A DNA stretch of 64,000 nucleotides from Bradyrhizobium elkanii USDA 76 (GCF_023278185.1 NZ_CP066356.1:3030001-3094000); one strand, 5' to 3'. Shown: positions 10,134 through 19,901, counted from the first letter of the stretch. Numbers and translations: made by a program. The notes: a model not told the origin generated them from the letters alone.

Positions 10134-11116
10134 GCGACCAGCAGTACCCCGACGCCGCGACGCGGCTCGAAACCGTCATCGCGGCGCGCGATCTCACCAA
10201 GCGCTACGGCAAGACCAGCGTCGTCGACGCCATCAACTTCGACATCGCCAAGGGCGAGGTGTTCGGGCTGCTCGGCCCGAACGGCGCCGGCAAGACCACG
10301 ACCATCCTGATGATGCTCGGGCTTACCGAAATCTCGGGCGGCCAGGTCAGTGTGCTCGGATTCGATCCGGCGCGGCAGCCCTTGCAGGTCAAGCGGCGGG
10401 TCGGCTATCTGCCCGATGCCGTCGGCTTCTACGATCACCTGACCGCGGTGGAGAACCTCGCCTACGCCGCCAAGCTGATGGGTCTGTCGATGGCCGAACG
10501 CTCGCGGCGGATCGCGGCGGCGCTCACCCGCGTGCGCCTGCTCGACGTCGCAGACAAGCGCGTCGCGACCTTTTCACGCGGCATGCGGCAGCGGCTCGGG
10601 CTCGCCGAGATCATCGTCAAACGCGCCGAGATCGCCATCCTCGACGAGCCGACCTCGGGTCTCGACCCGCAGGCGACGATTGAATTCCTCGACCTGATCA
10701 GGGAATTGAAGGCCGAGGGCGTTACCGTGCTGCTCTCGTCGCATATGCTCGACCAGGTGCAGCGGGTCTGCGATCGCGTCGCGCTGTTCCGGGCCGGAAA
10801 GATCGCGATGATGGGTTCGGTGGCCGAGCTCTCGGTCCAGGTGCTGGGTGCGGGCTTCGTCGTCGAGGTCGAGGCCGACGGCGCGGGGATCGCGCGGCGG
10901 CTTGCGGCGATACCGGGCGTCGGCAATGTCGAGACGCTCGCCGACGACCGCTTCCGCATGACCGCCGACCGCGACGTCCGGGCCGATGCTGCGCGCGCGG
11001 TGGTCGCGGCCAACGGCGCGCTGCGGCGGCTCTCGGTCGACGAGCCGAGCCTCGAGGCGATCTACGCCCATTATTTCCAGGCTACCCCGTCAGGAGGCGT
11101 GCGCGATGCGGCGTGA
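10130..11116 (+). CDS. ABC transporter ATP-binding protein (exporter type)
   Basis: 328-residue ATPase. Walker A is GPNGAGKTT, Walker [12 protein letters not shown], and the signature is the variant FSRGMRQR rather than LSGGQ, as in the CcmA/NatA/NosF-like exporter group. A C-terminal extension of about 90 residues follows the nucleotide-binding domain, as in DrrA-like proteins. It overlaps the upstream NEW3 gene by 4 nt and the downstream permease by 11 nt, which indicates translational coupling and a single complex. Confidence 0.9.
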   Translation: MSDQQYPDAATRLETVIAARDLTKRYGKTSVVDAINFDIAKGEVFGLLGPNGAGKTTTILMMLGLTEISGGQVSVLGFDPARQPLQVKRRVGYLPDAVGFYDHLTAVENLAYAAKLMGLSMAERSRRIAAALTRVRLLDVADKRVATFSRGMRQRLGLAEIIVKRAEIAILDEPTSGLDPQATIEFLDLIRELKAEGVTVLLSSHMLDQVQRVCDRVALFRAGKIAMMGSVAELSVQVLGAGFVVEVEADGAGIARRLAAIPGVGNVETLADDRFRMTADRDVRADAARAVVAANGALRRLSVDEPSLEAIYAHYFQATPSGGVRDAA

Positions 11117-12068
11117 GGGTTCAGCATTCCAGGGCGTCGGTGCCGTCTTCGTCAAGGAGCTATCGGACAATATCTCGAGCGTCCGCATGCTGATGCTCGA
11201 GCTTCTGATCGTGCTGACCGCGATGGCGGCGCTCTATGAGGCGATCGCTGCGCTCCGCCAGAACACCGCGGAGGATCCGTTCCTGCTGCTGCGGCTGTTC
11301 ACGGTGAGCCAGGTGCCGCTGCCGTCCTTCGTCGCCATCCTCGGCTTCCTGATCCCGCTGATGGCGATCGGGCTCGGCTTCGACCTGATCAACAGCGAGC
11401 ACAACCGGCGCACGCTGTCGCGGATCCTGGCGCAGCCGATCTATCGCGACGCGCTGCTGCTCGGCAAATATCTCGCCGGGCTCGCGACGATCGCGATCAG
11501 CTTGACCGCGCTGTGGCTGCTGGTGATCGGCCTCGGCCTGATCTTCCTCGGCGTGCCGCCCGGCGGCGAGGAGATCGCCCGCTCGCTGGCCTTCCTGGTG
11601 ATTGCGGTCTTCTATGCCGGGGTCTGGCTGTCGCTCGCGATGCTGCTCTCGATCGTGTTCCGCTCGCCTGCGACCGCGGCATTGGTGGCGCTCGGCATCT
11701 GGTTGTTCCTGACCGTGCTGTGGCCGATGCTGGCACCGGCGATCGCGCAGGCTATCGTGCCGCCCGATCCGCGCTTTGCCGCGCTCGGTCTCGATACGCC
11801 GGGCACGGCGATCTGGACCCAGCTGCTGCAGCGCTTCTCGCCGAATGATCTGTTCGGAGAGGCGATGCTGGCCGTGCTGTCGCCGACCACGCGCACGCTC
11901 GGCCCGGTATTCCTCGACCAGATCCGCGGCGCGGTGATGGGCGCCCCGTTGCCGTTCGGCCAGAGCGTGATGATCGCCTGGCCGCAGACGGTCGGCCTGA
12001 TCGCCTGCACCATCGTGCTGTTCGTCGCCGGCTACGTCCTGTTCCAGCGCCAGGAGGTCAGGGCCTGA
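11106..12068 (+). CDS. ABC transporter permease (NosY/ABC-2 type)
   Basis: 320-residue membrane protein of the ABC-2 class with about six helices; the first follows a cytoplasmic [12 protein letters not shown] segment. [23 protein letters not shown] matches the conserved loop after helix 2 that contacts the ATPase in NosY-like permeases. The start at 11106 has an AGGAGG site and lies inside the end of the ATPase gene. Substrate unknown; the NEW3 partner suggests export or envelope work. Confidence 0.87.
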   Translation: MRREGSAFQGVGAVFVKELSDNISSVRMLMLELLIVLTAMAALYEAIAALRQNTAEDPFLLLRLFTVSQVPLPSFVAILGFLIPLMAIGLGFDLINSEHNRRTLSRILAQPIYRDALLLGKYLAGLATIAISLTALWLLVIGLGLIFLGVPPGGEEIARSLAFLVIAVFYAGVWLSLAMLLSIVFRSPATAALVALGIWLFLTVLWPMLAPAIAQAIVPPDPRFAALGLDTPGTAIWTQLLQRFSPNDLFGEAMLAVLSPTTRTLGPVFLDQIRGAVMGAPLPFGQSVMIAWPQTVGLIACTIVLFVAGYVLFQRQEVRA

Positions 12069-12086
12069 GGAGGAGAGCGCGGCCGT

Positions 12087-13646
12087 TCAGTGGGACCCAA
12101 TCTTGTCCCACAGCCAGCGCGCGACGGCGTCGGGCGACGATGATGCGTCATTGCCCGACGCGCGCAAATTCGCCTCGCGCATCTCGGCGATGCCGATTTT
12201 GCCGAGCAGCGGCCGCAGCGCCGCCTTGAGAGCCTCGTCGTCGCGCCGCTTCGGCGACAGCAGCACGATGGCGTCATAGGGCGGGATGGCGTGCCTGTTG
12301 TCGGCGAGCGTGACAAGATCGTACTTCGCGATCAGTCCGTCGCTGGTGTAGCCCGCAATCACGTCGACCTCTCCGGAGGCAACCGCCGCATACATGAAAT
12401 CCGGCTGCATCTGACGCTGGGCACGGAACGTCAGCCCATAAGCCTTCTGGATGCCGGCCCATTCCGGCCGCGAGAAGAATTCATAGTCGCCGGCGATCGA
12501 CATCGTCGCGGCGCGCGACGCGAGGTCGGCGATCGAATGGATGTCGAGCTCTTCGGCGCGCTTCCTCGGCATCACCAGCGTATAGGCATTCTCGAAGCCG
12601 AGCTCGCCGAGCAGCGTGATGTCTTGCTTCGCCAGCGTCATCTGCAACTCGCCCAACAGCTCGGCGCGGGGTTTGATGTCGGTGTGGTGGAACTGGTTGG
12701 CCCACAGCGTCCCGGAATAGTCGACATAGACATCGATATCGCCGGCCGTGAGCGCGTCGAAGATCACGTTGGAGCCGAGGCCGGCGCGGGTCGTGGCCGG
12801 AAGCCCGGCCGCCTGCAGCCGCTGCGCGATCAACGCCGACAGCACATATTGCTCGGTGAACGTCTTGGCGCCGACGACGATGCCCGCATGCGGGCGCGCG
12901 ATCGCGGGCACCAGCGTCGCCGCGATCAGGGCGGCAATACCAAGCCCGCCGAGCGCCGTCCGGATGCGGCCGCGATTGCGCAGGCCGTTCTCGATCAGCG
13001 CCAGCAATTGGTCGACCACAAGCGCGAGCACGGCCGCAGCGAAGCAGCCGAACAGCACGAACACCCAGTTCTGGGTCTGCAATCCCGCGAAGATATAATT
13101 GCCGAGGCTGGTCTGGCCGATCGGCGTCGACAAGGTGGCGGTGCCGATCACCCATACCGCCGCGGTGCGGATTCCGGCCATCATCACCGGCAGCGCCAGC
13201 GGAAGCTCGACCATGATGAGCGATTGCCGCGGCGTCATGCCGACGCCCTGGGCGGCTTCCAGCACCGCCGGATCGACTCCCGACAGGCCGGTGATGGTGT
13301 TGCGCAACACCGGCAGCATCGAATAGAGCGCGAGCGCCAGCACCGCCGGCAGGAAGCCGAAGGCGGAGAAGCTGAAGCCGAGCCACGCCGCGGTCAACGC
13401 GGCGAGCGCCAGCAGCAGGGGATAGAACAACGCGAGCAGCGCGAGACCGGGCACGGTCTGCACGATGCTGGCAAGCCCGAGCAACGTCGTGCGCAGCACC
13501 GGCCGGTTGCGAGCGATGATCGCAAGCGGCAAGCTGATCACGAGCCCGAGCGCCAGCGCGGCGACGCTGACCCGCACATGATTGCCGAGATAGTCGGGCA
13601 GATGCGCGAGCGCCTCGCCCCAGCGCGGATCGGATAATAAATTCAT
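12087..13646 (-). CDS. Osmoprotectant-type ABC permease fused to its binding protein
   Basis: A 519-residue fusion. Residues 1-210 form a MetI-like permease with six helices and the EAA-type loop EAAQGVGMTPRQSL; residues about 230-519 form an OpuAC/ProX-like quaternary-amine-binding domain beginning IVVGAKTFTEQYVLSALIAQ. This is the OpuB/OpuC layout in which the binding domain is tethered to the membrane, as in OpuA of Gram-positive bacteria. Expected substrates are glycine betaine, choline or related osmoprotectants. Its start overlaps the stop of the ATPase gene by 4 nt, so the two are co-translated. Confidence 0.88.
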   Translation of the reverse strand: MNLLSDPRWGEALAHLPDYLGNHVRVSVAALALGLVISLPLAIIARNRPVLRTTLLGLASIVQTVPGLALLALFYPLLLALAALTAAWLGFSFSAFGFLPAVLALALYSMLPVLRNTITGLSGVDPAVLEAAQGVGMTPRQSLIMVELPLALPVMMAGIRTAAVWVIGTATLSTPIGQTSLGNYIFAGLQTQNWVFVLFGCFAAAVLALVVDQLLALIENGLRNRGRIRTALGGLGIAALIAATLVPAIARPHAGIVVGAKTFTEQYVLSALIAQRLQAAGLPATTRAGLGSNVIFDALTAGDIDVYVDYSGTLWANQFHHTDIKPRAELLGELQMTLAKQDITLLGELGFENAYTLVMPRKRAEELDIHSIADLASRAATMSIAGDYEFFSRPEWAGIQKAYGLTFRAQRQMQPDFMYAAVASGEVDVIAGYTSDGLIAKYDLVTLADNRHAIPPYDAIVLLSPKRRDDEALKAALRPLLGKIGIAEMREANLRASGNDASSSPDAVARWLWDKIGSH

Positions 13647-14431
13647 GCCGTGTCGCCCCGCGGCAGCAAAGCGCCCAGGCGTTCCGCCTGCCGCCGCGGC
13701 GTGCGCATCAGTTCACCGACATAGGCGTCGGTGCTGGCCGAGAGTTCCGCCGGGGTGCCCTGGGCCAGCAGCCTGCCGCCACGCATCACCGCGACACGAT
13801 CGGCCAGCAGCAACGCCTCGGTCATGTCGTGGGTGATCATGACCGTGGTCAGGCCGAGCTCGCGGTGCAGCGTTCGATAATCGTCGCCGAGCGCGTCGCG
13901 GGTGAGCGGATCGAGCGCGCCGAACGGCTCGTCCATCAGCACGATGCGCGGCTTCGCAGCCAGCGCACGCGCGACGCCGACGCGTTGACGCTGGCCGCCG
14001 GAGAGTTCGTGCGGCATACGCTCGCGATATTGTGAGGGGTCGAGCCGCACAAGGTCGAGCAGTTCGTCGACCCGCGCCGAGATCTCCGCCTGCGTCCAGC
14101 CGAGCAGATGTGGCGTGATGCCGATGTTGCCGGCGACGGACAGATGTGGAAACAGCCCACCGCTCTGGAAGACATAACCGATGCGGCGCCGCAGCAGGAT
14201 GGGGTCGACGCGGTTGACATCTTCACCTTCGACGGCGATCCGGCCGTGGTCGGCTTCGATCAGGCGATTGGCGAGCCTCAGCAGCGTCGTCTTGCCGGAG
14301 CCCGAGCCGCCCACGATCGCCAGGAATTCACCCTCGGCCACGTCAAGCGAGACGTCGTCGACCGCCACCACGCGACCACTGTCAAAACTCTTGCCGACAT
14401 GCGCGTAGGCAATCAGCGGCGTTGCTGGCAT
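13643..14431 (-). CDS. Osmoprotectant-type ABC ATP-binding protein
   Basis: 262-residue importer ATPase. Walker A is GGSGSGKTT, signature LSGGQRQR, Walker B IVLMDEPFGALD. It is shorter than the 380-400-residue OpuCA proteins and shows no CBS tail, so ionic-strength sensing by that route is unlikely. It is the first gene of a two-gene leftward operon with the permease/binding-protein fusion and supplies its energy. Confidence 0.9.
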   Translation of the reverse strand: MPATPLIAYAHVGKSFDSGRVVAVDDVSLDVAEGEFLAIVGGSGSGKTTLLRLANRLIEADHGRIAVEGEDVNRVDPILLRRRIGYVFQSGGLFPHLSVAGNIGITPHLLGWTQAEISARVDELLDLVRLDPSQYRERMPHELSGGQRQRVGVARALAAKPRIVLMDEPFGALDPLTRDALGDDYRTLHRELGLTTVMITHDMTEALLLADRVAVMRGGRLLAQGTPAELSASTDAYVGELMRTPRRQAERLGALLPRGDTA

Positions 14432-14578
14432 TCCAGGGCGACCTCATGTCTCACCGTCGTGAACGACAGTGATAGCCCATAAAATGGACTTTGACTCGAG
14501 GCGCGCGCCTGCGCCGTGTGGTTTCGCAGGCTGTTCCGGTCGAAGCGGATCACCCCCGTCCGGGGCTGTGAGCACACA

Positions 14579-14794
14579 TCACACTTCGTTCTTGGGTACG
14601 TACTTGCCCATGATGCATTTATAGCTCTGCAGGTGCCATTCGTGATACGGCCCCTTGGCGAGCCAATCGGCGATGCCGATTTGCGCATTCACTGCGCAGG
14701 CGCCCATGGTGATGCCGGATTGGTCACTCGTGGTGACGACCTTTTCCATGCAGAGTTGAGCATTGCAGAGGATGGCGACGAGCGTAACGAGCAT
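14579..14794 (-). CDS. Small secreted-type hypothetical protein
   Basis: 71 residues: a short hydrophobic N-terminus (LVTLVAILCNAQLC), then a Cys-containing core around ACAVNAQIGIADWLAKGP and LQSYKCIMGKYVP. The pattern resembles a family of tiny rhizobial proteins with an ADWK segment and a KC.PG end. GATAAAGGCCGT precedes the ATG. The gene stands alone between the osmoprotectant ABC operon and an HD-domain gene. Function unknown. Confidence 0.55.
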   Translation of the reverse strand: MLVTLVAILCNAQLCMEKVVTTSDQSGITMGACAVNAQIGIADWLAKGPYHEWHLQSYKCIMGKYVPKNEV

Positions 14795-15024
14795 GACGGC
14801 CTTTATCAGTGGGGTTAACCCGGTCTGACCCGAATCATGCAGGGTTCATGCCACTATCAGCGGCTTTGGCGCCACGGCCGACAAGACCGGGAAAGTACGG
14901 CCGAAGCGAATCGTCACGCCCGTCAGCGCGTAGCCGCACGCCCGTAGATACGCTATAGTCGCTGCCCAACTACGACGTGAGATCGGGGCGAGCGAGGAAC
15001 GTTGCGCGGTCGGGGGCTGCATCG

Positions 15025-15861
15025 ATGATGACGTTACCTGAGTTGGCGGCAGGTGCTTTGGAGAAGTTTCTCGCCACGCATGTCAGCCGCACCTTCGGGG
15101 CTTCGCAGGCGCGCTTTGGCGAACTCCTGCCGGCCGCGGCCCGCATCGCGCTGGAATGCATCGGCAACAGCGACGCGCTCTACCACAATGTCGAGCACAC
15201 GATGCTGGTCACGCTCGCCGGGCATGACATCATCCGCGGCCGCGCGCTGCACACCCACGTCACCGCCGAGGATTACACCCACACCATCATCGCCTGCCTG
15301 ACCCACGACATCGGCTATGTGCGCGGTCTTTTGAAAGGCGATGGACCCGACGGCTACGTCATCGATGCCTCCGGCAACAAGGTGGTGCTGCCACGTGGCT
15401 CGTCGGATGCCGGCCTGATGCCGTATCATGTCGACCGCTCGAAGCTGTATGTGCTCGACAGGCTCGAGGCCGTCCTTCCGCTCGATCGCGAGCGCGTCGC
15501 GCGCAACATCGAGGGCACGCGGTTTCCGGCGCCCGAAGGCCAGCAATATGACGATGAGGCGTCGATCGTCCGGGCGGCCGATTTCATCGGTCAGCTCGGC
15601 GATCCCAACTACATCAGGAAGGCCAACGCGCTCTATCACGAGTTCGAGGAGGTCGGCATCAACCGCCAGCTAGGCTATGAGTCGCCGGCCGATATCGTCG
15701 ACCGCTATCCGCAATTCTACTGGAACATGGTTGCGCCGCACATTCAGGGCGCCATCAACTGCCTGAACATGACGGCAAGCGGCCGCCAGTGGATCGCGAA
15801 TCTCTACAGCAACGTGTTCCGCGCCGAGCGCGAGGTGACGTTGTCCGGACCGCAAATCTGA
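15025..15861 (+). CDS. HD-domain metal-dependent phosphohydrolase-like protein
   Basis: 278-residue cytoplasmic protein with the hallmarks of an HD hydrolase: LYHNVEHT near residue 60 supplies the first His ligands, and CLTHDIGYVRG near residue 99 supplies the HD dyad, followed by a helix with YDDEASIVRAADFIGQL. Members hydrolyse nucleotides or phosphodiesters; the substrate is unknown. The start is one of two adjacent ATGs (15025, 15028); the frame is open further upstream without a ribosome site. Confidence 0.7.
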   Translation: MMTLPELAAGALEKFLATHVSRTFGASQARFGELLPAAARIALECIGNSDALYHNVEHTMLVTLAGHDIIRGRALHTHVTAEDYTHTIIACLTHDIGYVRGLLKGDGPDGYVIDASGNKVVLPRGSSDAGLMPYHVDRSKLYVLDRLEAVLPLDRERVARNIEGTRFPAPEGQQYDDEASIVRAADFIGQLGDPNYIRKANALYHEFEEVGINRQLGYESPADIVDRYPQFYWNMVAPHIQGAINCLNMTASGRQWIANLYSNVFRAEREVTLSGPQI

Positions 15862-16011
15862 CGCCGCGGCCTTTCAGCACGGATTGCGCTGCGTTCCCCA
15901 GCCGTTCGCGGAGTGTCCACATTTGGGCCTGCTTCGTCGTTGCACGTTTCGTGGAAATCAGCGACCTTGCGCCATGGACCCCTCCAGCGACCGCGTTTTC
16001 GACCGTTCAGC

Positions 16012-16683
16012 ATGATCTCCCGTTTTGCTCAAATGATTGCGGCTGCCGTCCTCTGCTGGCCGGCGCTCGCCGTTGCCGCCGGTCCGGTCTACGACGTCGA
16101 CCTGTACGCGTTGATGTCCGGCACCTGCCGCAATGTCACCGTTGCGGGCCGCAGCTACACCTGCAAGGCAGTCGCCTATTTCCACACCCTGCGCGGCCGT
16201 TCCGAATTCACCGTGGTGCTCGACGATCCCTCCGACAAGAGCCACATCATCTCGTTCTCCGGCGAGAGCACCGAGCGCACCCAGGACAATCTGTTCGAGC
16301 TCGCGGTCGACCGCATGTTGCTGAAGTCCAGCGACCGCCCGCGGGTGGATGGCCTGCCGGTACCGCTGGTCGAGATGTCGACAGGCTCATGCCGTCAGGT
16401 CGGAAGTTTCATCACGCGACAGGTGTCCACCATCACCTGCGCCGCCACCGACCAGAACGGCAAGAAATACGAGCTGAGTTTCGAATCGGACGGCTCGCCG
16501 ATGACGTTGCGGCGGTTGCGGCAATCGACGCTGCCCTCCGAACGGCAGCGGGCGCGCCAGATCGCGCAGCTCGAATGCCGTCTCAAGGCGCGCGCCGCGC
16601 AAGTGCTGCCGCGAGACACGACGGCCTTCATGATCCGCTGCCTCGGCGAGGGCGACGGCAAGCCGGCCGACGAACAGCGATAG
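16012..16683 (+). CDS. Secreted hypothetical protein
   Basis: 223 residues with a signal peptide (MIAAAVLCWPALAVAAG) and a mature part with four to six Cys residues in two similar halves: SGTCRNVTVAGRSYTC near the front and STGSCRQVG...STITC about 100 residues later. The two halves look like an internal repeat with paired Cys. No catalytic motif is recognised. It precedes the two DUF3551 genes by 41 nt and may be transcribed with them. Function unknown. Confidence 0.65.
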   Translation: MISRFAQMIAAAVLCWPALAVAAGPVYDVDLYALMSGTCRNVTVAGRSYTCKAVAYFHTLRGRSEFTVVLDDPSDKSHIISFSGESTERTQDNLFELAVDRMLLKSSDRPRVDGLPVPLVEMSTGSCRQVGSFITRQVSTITCAATDQNGKKYELSFESDGSPMTLRRLRQSTLPSERQRARQIAQLECRLKARAAQVLPRDTTAFMIRCLGEGDGKPADEQR

Positions 16684-16724
16684 CCAGGCGCTCGGCGATC
16701 CGGACGAGGCTTGAGGAGAATTTG

Positions 16725-16997
16725 ATGCGTTTGAAACTCACCATCATCGCCGCCGTCGGCGTTTGCATCGCCGGGCCGGCCGCCGCACAGATGTACGATC
16801 CGAACTATCCGGTGTGCCTGGAAGTCTATGGCGGGAGGCTGACGCCCGAGTATATCGATTGCAGCTACACGTCGCTTCCGCAGTGTCAGGCGACGGCCTC
16901 GGGGCGCTCCGCGACGTGTTCGGTCAATCCATTCTACAAAGGTCCGAAAAAGCCGCCAAAGCAACGGGGGCAGCGACAACGCCGGTCCGCCAACTAG
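16725..16997 (+). CDS. DUF3551 family secreted protein, copy 1
   Basis: 90-residue exported protein. Signal peptide MRLKLTIIAAVGVCIAGPAAA is followed by a Cys-rich core: YDPNYPVCLEVYGG, YIDCSYTSLPQCQATASGRSATC, then a basic Pro/Lys/Arg tail. This is the DUF3551 pattern common in Bradyrhizobium; the role is unknown. TTGAGGAGAATTTG gives a strong ribosome site. It is a tandem paralogue of the next gene. Confidence 0.85.
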   Translation: MRLKLTIIAAVGVCIAGPAAAQMYDPNYPVCLEVYGGRLTPEYIDCSYTSLPQCQATASGRSATCSVNPFYKGPKKPPKQRGQRQRRSAN

Positions 16998-17112
16998 CGC
17001 GCTCAGGCTTGCCGCCTGCCGTCGCTCAAGACTGTATGGCCGTCGTGTCCCCAGTGCGGTTGACTAACTCCGGCAGTTGTGAGGAAACGGTCCGAGCAAT
17101 AAGGAGAATCCG

Positions 17113-17385
17113 ATGCGCCTGAAACTTTTCGCGATCGCTGCGTTCGCGGTCGCGCTGGCCCGACCTGCCGCCGGACAGGCCTATGATCCGAACTATCCGG
17201 TCTGTTTGCATCTCTATAACGGGCCGATGGCCGGAGACCACATCGATTGCAGCTACACCTCGATCCCGCAGTGTCAGGCGACCGCATCGGGTCTCTCTGC
17301 GATGTGCATCGTCAATCCCTTCTTCGCTCCTCCGCCACCACCCCCGGAGCGTCCGGTGCGCCGCGGACGCCATCCCGTTCAGTGA
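17113..17385 (+). CDS. DUF3551 family secreted protein, copy 2
   Basis: 90 residues and nearly collinear with the gene 116 nt upstream: MRLKL start, YDPNYPVCLHLYNG, HIDCSYTSIPQCQATASG and a Pro-rich basic tail (PPPPPPERPVRRGR). The equal length, shared start and identical Cys spacing show a tandem duplication. Divergence is mostly in the signal peptide and tail. A leader AATAAGGAGAATCCG also resembles that of copy 1. Function unknown. Confidence 0.85.
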   Translation: MRLKLFAIAAFAVALARPAAGQAYDPNYPVCLHLYNGPMAGDHIDCSYTSIPQCQATASGLSAMCIVNPFFAPPPPPPERPVRRGRHPVQ

Positions 17386-17409
17386 GGCGGGTCCGCGAAA
17401 CTCGTCCCG

Positions 17410-18609
17410 TCAAAGCGGCACACGCAAGGCATCGTAAGTGAATAGCCAGTCATAGCGCTCGCGCACCCGGTCCGGCTGCCATTCGCGCGAGACGTAGGCG
17501 TCGGCACCTTCGGCGTCGGCAAGCGCGGGATTATGGAAGCGCCTGGCATTGTCGGCCGACTTCACCACGATTGCGTTGGTCCGCGTCAGCCGCGCGGTCT
17601 GGTAGCGCCGCAGCGCTTCCTCGGGCGGGAAGCTCTCAAGACAGCGCGCCAGCACCATGCCGTCCTCGATCGCCATGTTGGCGCCCTGGGCCAGGAACGG
17701 CAGCGTCGGATGCGCGGCGTCGCCGAGCACGCAGGCGCGCCCGACGACGAAGCGATCGAGCGGGTCGCGGCCGAGCAGCGCCCATTTGTAGGGAATATCA
17801 AGGCTCGCGATAATGGTGTGGATCTGCGGATTCCATCCGGCAAAGGCTCCGCTGCAGGCCTCGCGCGTGCCACGTTCGGTCCACGACTCGACGGACCAGC
17901 TCTCACCCTCGAAGATACCGACGAAGTTCAACAGCTCGCCACGGCACACGGGATAGGTGATGACGTGGCCGCCCGGGCCGATCCAGTTGGTGCCAACGTC
18001 GCGTTGCAGGCTCGCCGGTAGCCGTTCCATCGGCACCAGCCCGCGCCAGGCGGCCACGCCCGAGAAGAACGGCTTGGTGTCGCCGCCGATCTGCCGGCGA
18101 ATTTCGGAGTGCACGCCGTCGGCGCCGACCACGACGTCGCCGCGCCGACGCTCGCCATTGGCAAGGTGCAGCCAGATGCCGTCGCCGTCCTGGTCAAATC
18201 CGCTGCAGCGGCTGCCGAGATGCAGGCGCCCCGGCGCCCGAGCCTTGAATGAGTCGACCAGCACGCGGTGGAAGTCGCCGCGATGCACCATCCAGTAGGG
18301 CGCGCCATAGATCGCGCGCGAGGAGGCGCCGAGGTCGAACAGTTTCCAGGTCCGCCCGGTGCTGAACAGCCTGATTTCCTTGCCCGACGGCTCGCAGGCG
18401 ATGGCTTGCATCTCCTGCTCGAGCCCGAGCGCGATCAGGACGCTGGTGCCGTTGGCGCTGAGCTGGACACCGGCGCCGAGCTCGCGCAGCTCCGACGCCT
18501 GCTCGAAGATCTCGACCTCGATGCCGCGCTGCAGCAGCGACAATCCGGCGACAAGGCCGCCGATCCCGGCGCCGGCGATCAGGACCTTTGGCTTGCGGTG
18601 TGTGCTCAC
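17410..18609 (-). CDS. FAD-dependent aromatic monooxygenase (salicylate/3-hydroxybenzoate hydroxylase-like)
   Basis: 399-residue class A flavoprotein monooxygenase. The dinucleotide motif [18 protein letters not shown] lies at residues 11-28, the DG motif [12 protein letters not shown] near residue 160, and the GD motif [22 protein letters not shown] near residue 297. It should hydroxylate an aromatic acid with NAD(P)H and O2. It is the last gene of the leftward Rieske operon, so it probably acts after or beside the dioxygenase. The exact substrate cannot be read from sequence. Confidence 0.87.
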   Translation of the reverse strand: MSTHRKPKVLIAGAGIGGLVAGLSLLQRGIEVEIFEQASELRELGAGVQLSANGTSVLIALGLEQEMQAIACEPSGKEIRLFSTGRTWKLFDLGASSRAIYGAPYWMVHRGDFHRVLVDSFKARAPGRLHLGSRCSGFDQDGDGIWLHLANGERRRGDVVVGADGVHSEIRRQIGGDTKPFFSGVAAWRGLVPMERLPASLQRDVGTNWIGPGGHVITYPVCRGELLNFVGIFEGESWSVESWTERGTREACSGAFAGWNPQIHTIIASLDIPYKWALLGRDPLDRFVVGRACVLGDAAHPTLPFLAQGANMAIEDGMVLARCLESFPPEEALRRYQTARLTRTNAIVVKSADNARRFHNPALADAEGADAYVSREWQPDRVRERYDWLFTYDALRVPL

Positions 18610-18619
18610 GCCAACACCG

Positions 18620-19015
18620 CTATCTGCGCGTGATCAGGAAGTCGTCGGTGAATTCGCCGCGCGACAGCTTGACCGGGATCTCGCCGTCGCTGCCGATCTC
18701 GACGATCTCCGAGCCGGACTTGTTGTCCTCAGCGGTTAACAGCTCGATGCGCTCGGCGATCCGCTCCGCCTGCCAATCGGTCAGCTTCCAGGCAAACCGG
18801 CCGCCGAGATCGCGCATGCCGAATTCGTCGTCGGCGGGCGCCAGCACCAGCGCGTCGCGCGAGACGGCGCCGGGAATCCGCTCCGCCACGGCAATGCTCT
18901 GCGGGTTCTCGGCAAAGCGCCGCAGCAGCCTTGCCAGCGCGGCGAGATCCGCCGCTTCGCCGAGGAACAGGAACAGCGGATGAAAATCGCTTGGCATGTA
19001 TTCAAATCGCAGCAT
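18620..19015 (-). CDS. Unknown 131-residue protein of the Rieske operon
   Basis: Soluble, acidic protein with no signal peptide. The central part ([22 protein letters not shown]) looks helical, followed by beta-rich [28 protein letters not shown] and a C-terminal [14 protein letters not shown]. The start at 19015 ([11 protein letters not shown]) is chosen because the longer frame upstream is low-complexity Arg-rich. It lies 10 nt before the FAD-monooxygenase start and 23 nt after the 64-residue gene, so it is in the operon. I do not recognise the family. Confidence 0.65.
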   Translation of the reverse strand: MLRFEYMPSDFHPLFLFLGEAADLAALARLLRRFAENPQSIAVAERIPGAVSRDALVLAPADDEFGMRDLGGRFAWKLTDWQAERIAERIELLTAEDNKSGSEIVEIGSDGEIPVKLSRGEFTDDFLITRR

Positions 19016-19038
19016 GATCGTCGATCCGTTGGCTGGGA

Positions 19039-19233
19039 CTACTCGCAGAGCACCTTGATGACGTCCTGGGCGTGGCACAGCTCCACGGTGCCGACGTCGG
19101 CGGGCCGGGCAGGGCACTCCAGATAGCGCACCTGCAGCCACTGGCCGTCGTCCATGTTTTCCTCCACTTCGGCGACGACGCCGGCCGCAAGTTTCAGCCG
19201 CGTCCCCACCTTGATCGCCATCACGTCAATCAT
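19039..19233 (-). CDS. Unknown 64-residue protein of the Rieske operon
   Basis: Short protein that reads like a small SH3-like barrel: VGTRLKLAAGVVAEVEENM, WLQVRYLECP, DVGTVELCHAQDVIKVL, with two Cys. AAGGGTAGCG precedes the ATG at 19233, and MAIKV at 19221 is an alternative start. It lies 43 nt after the dioxygenase beta subunit. The small size and position suggest an accessory or regulatory factor, but no function is known to me. Confidence 0.6.
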   Translation of the reverse strand: MIDVMAIKVGTRLKLAAGVVAEVEENMDDGQWLQVRYLECPARPADVGTVELCHAQDVIKVLCE

Positions 19234-19276
19234 CGCTACCCTTGCTACCCTGACCTCGCCCGGAGTTGGCCCTCGC

Positions 19277-19870
19277 TTAGAAGAACGTGGTGAGATTTTT
19301 GGCCAGCAGGATATTCTGTTCAAGCAATATCTCGCGTCGCGCGATCTTCCAGGCAGTGTCGGTCAGGCGCAGCGTGTCGTTGCGGCGGCCGACGAAGATG
19401 TAGGTCTCGTACTCGACGCGGTTCTGGTAGACGAGGAAGCGGCTGGTGACGTCGAGCTCGCGCACTGCGCCGACATCCGGCCGCGCGCCCTTGATCTGCA
19501 CATTGCTGACCATGTGCGTGATGCGCGACAGCGGCTCCTCGGCATAGTGCACGCCGGTCAGGATCTGCTCGACCCGCTTGGTCAATGTCCATTTGTCCTC
19601 GTCGAACCAGCTGATGCCTTCGCCGCGTTTGGTGTTCTCGCGCGCGGCCTGCTGGCCGAACTTCACGTTGCGGCGGATCGGCATGAAATAGCTGATGTCG
19701 TCGGTGAGTAACTCGAGCCAGTCGCGGAAGCGCCGGTCGTCGAGCAAATCGGCCTCGCGATAGTAGAAATCCTCGATATCGGCCTTCAGCCGGTAGTAGG
19801 CCGCCGATCGCTCGATCGCAGCGATGCCGGCGTGTTGTTGTTTGTCCTGATCCTGAACGGTCGTCGTCAT
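19277..19870 (-). CDS. Aromatic-ring-hydroxylating dioxygenase beta subunit
   Basis: 197-residue small subunit of a Rieske non-haem iron dioxygenase, an NTF2-like cone fold. Family features include FYYREADLLDDRRFRDWLELL near residue 35, SYFMPIRRN, and the C-terminal RREILLEQNILLAKNLTTFF. It has a structural role with the alpha subunit (20705-22054). The start at 19870 has GAGGAGATAGCA upstream; a longer frame lacks conserved residues. The SDR gene intervenes between beta and alpha. Confidence 0.9.
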   Translation of the reverse strand: MTTTVQDQDKQQHAGIAAIERSAAYYRLKADIEDFYYREADLLDDRRFRDWLELLTDDISYFMPIRRNVKFGQQAARENTKRGEGISWFDEDKWTLTKRVEQILTGVHYAEEPLSRITHMVSNVQIKGARPDVGAVRELDVTSRFLVYQNRVEYETYIFVGRRNDTLRLTDTAWKIARREILLEQNILLAKNLTTFF

Positions 19871-19901
19871 TGCTATCTCCTCATCAGGCATCGCACGGTT
19901 T

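Noticed and set aside
12291..13637. Plus-strand frame opposite the osmoprotectant permease/binding protein
   Set aside because: Low-complexity Arg/Gly/His content with no domains; the minus strand protein is well conserved.
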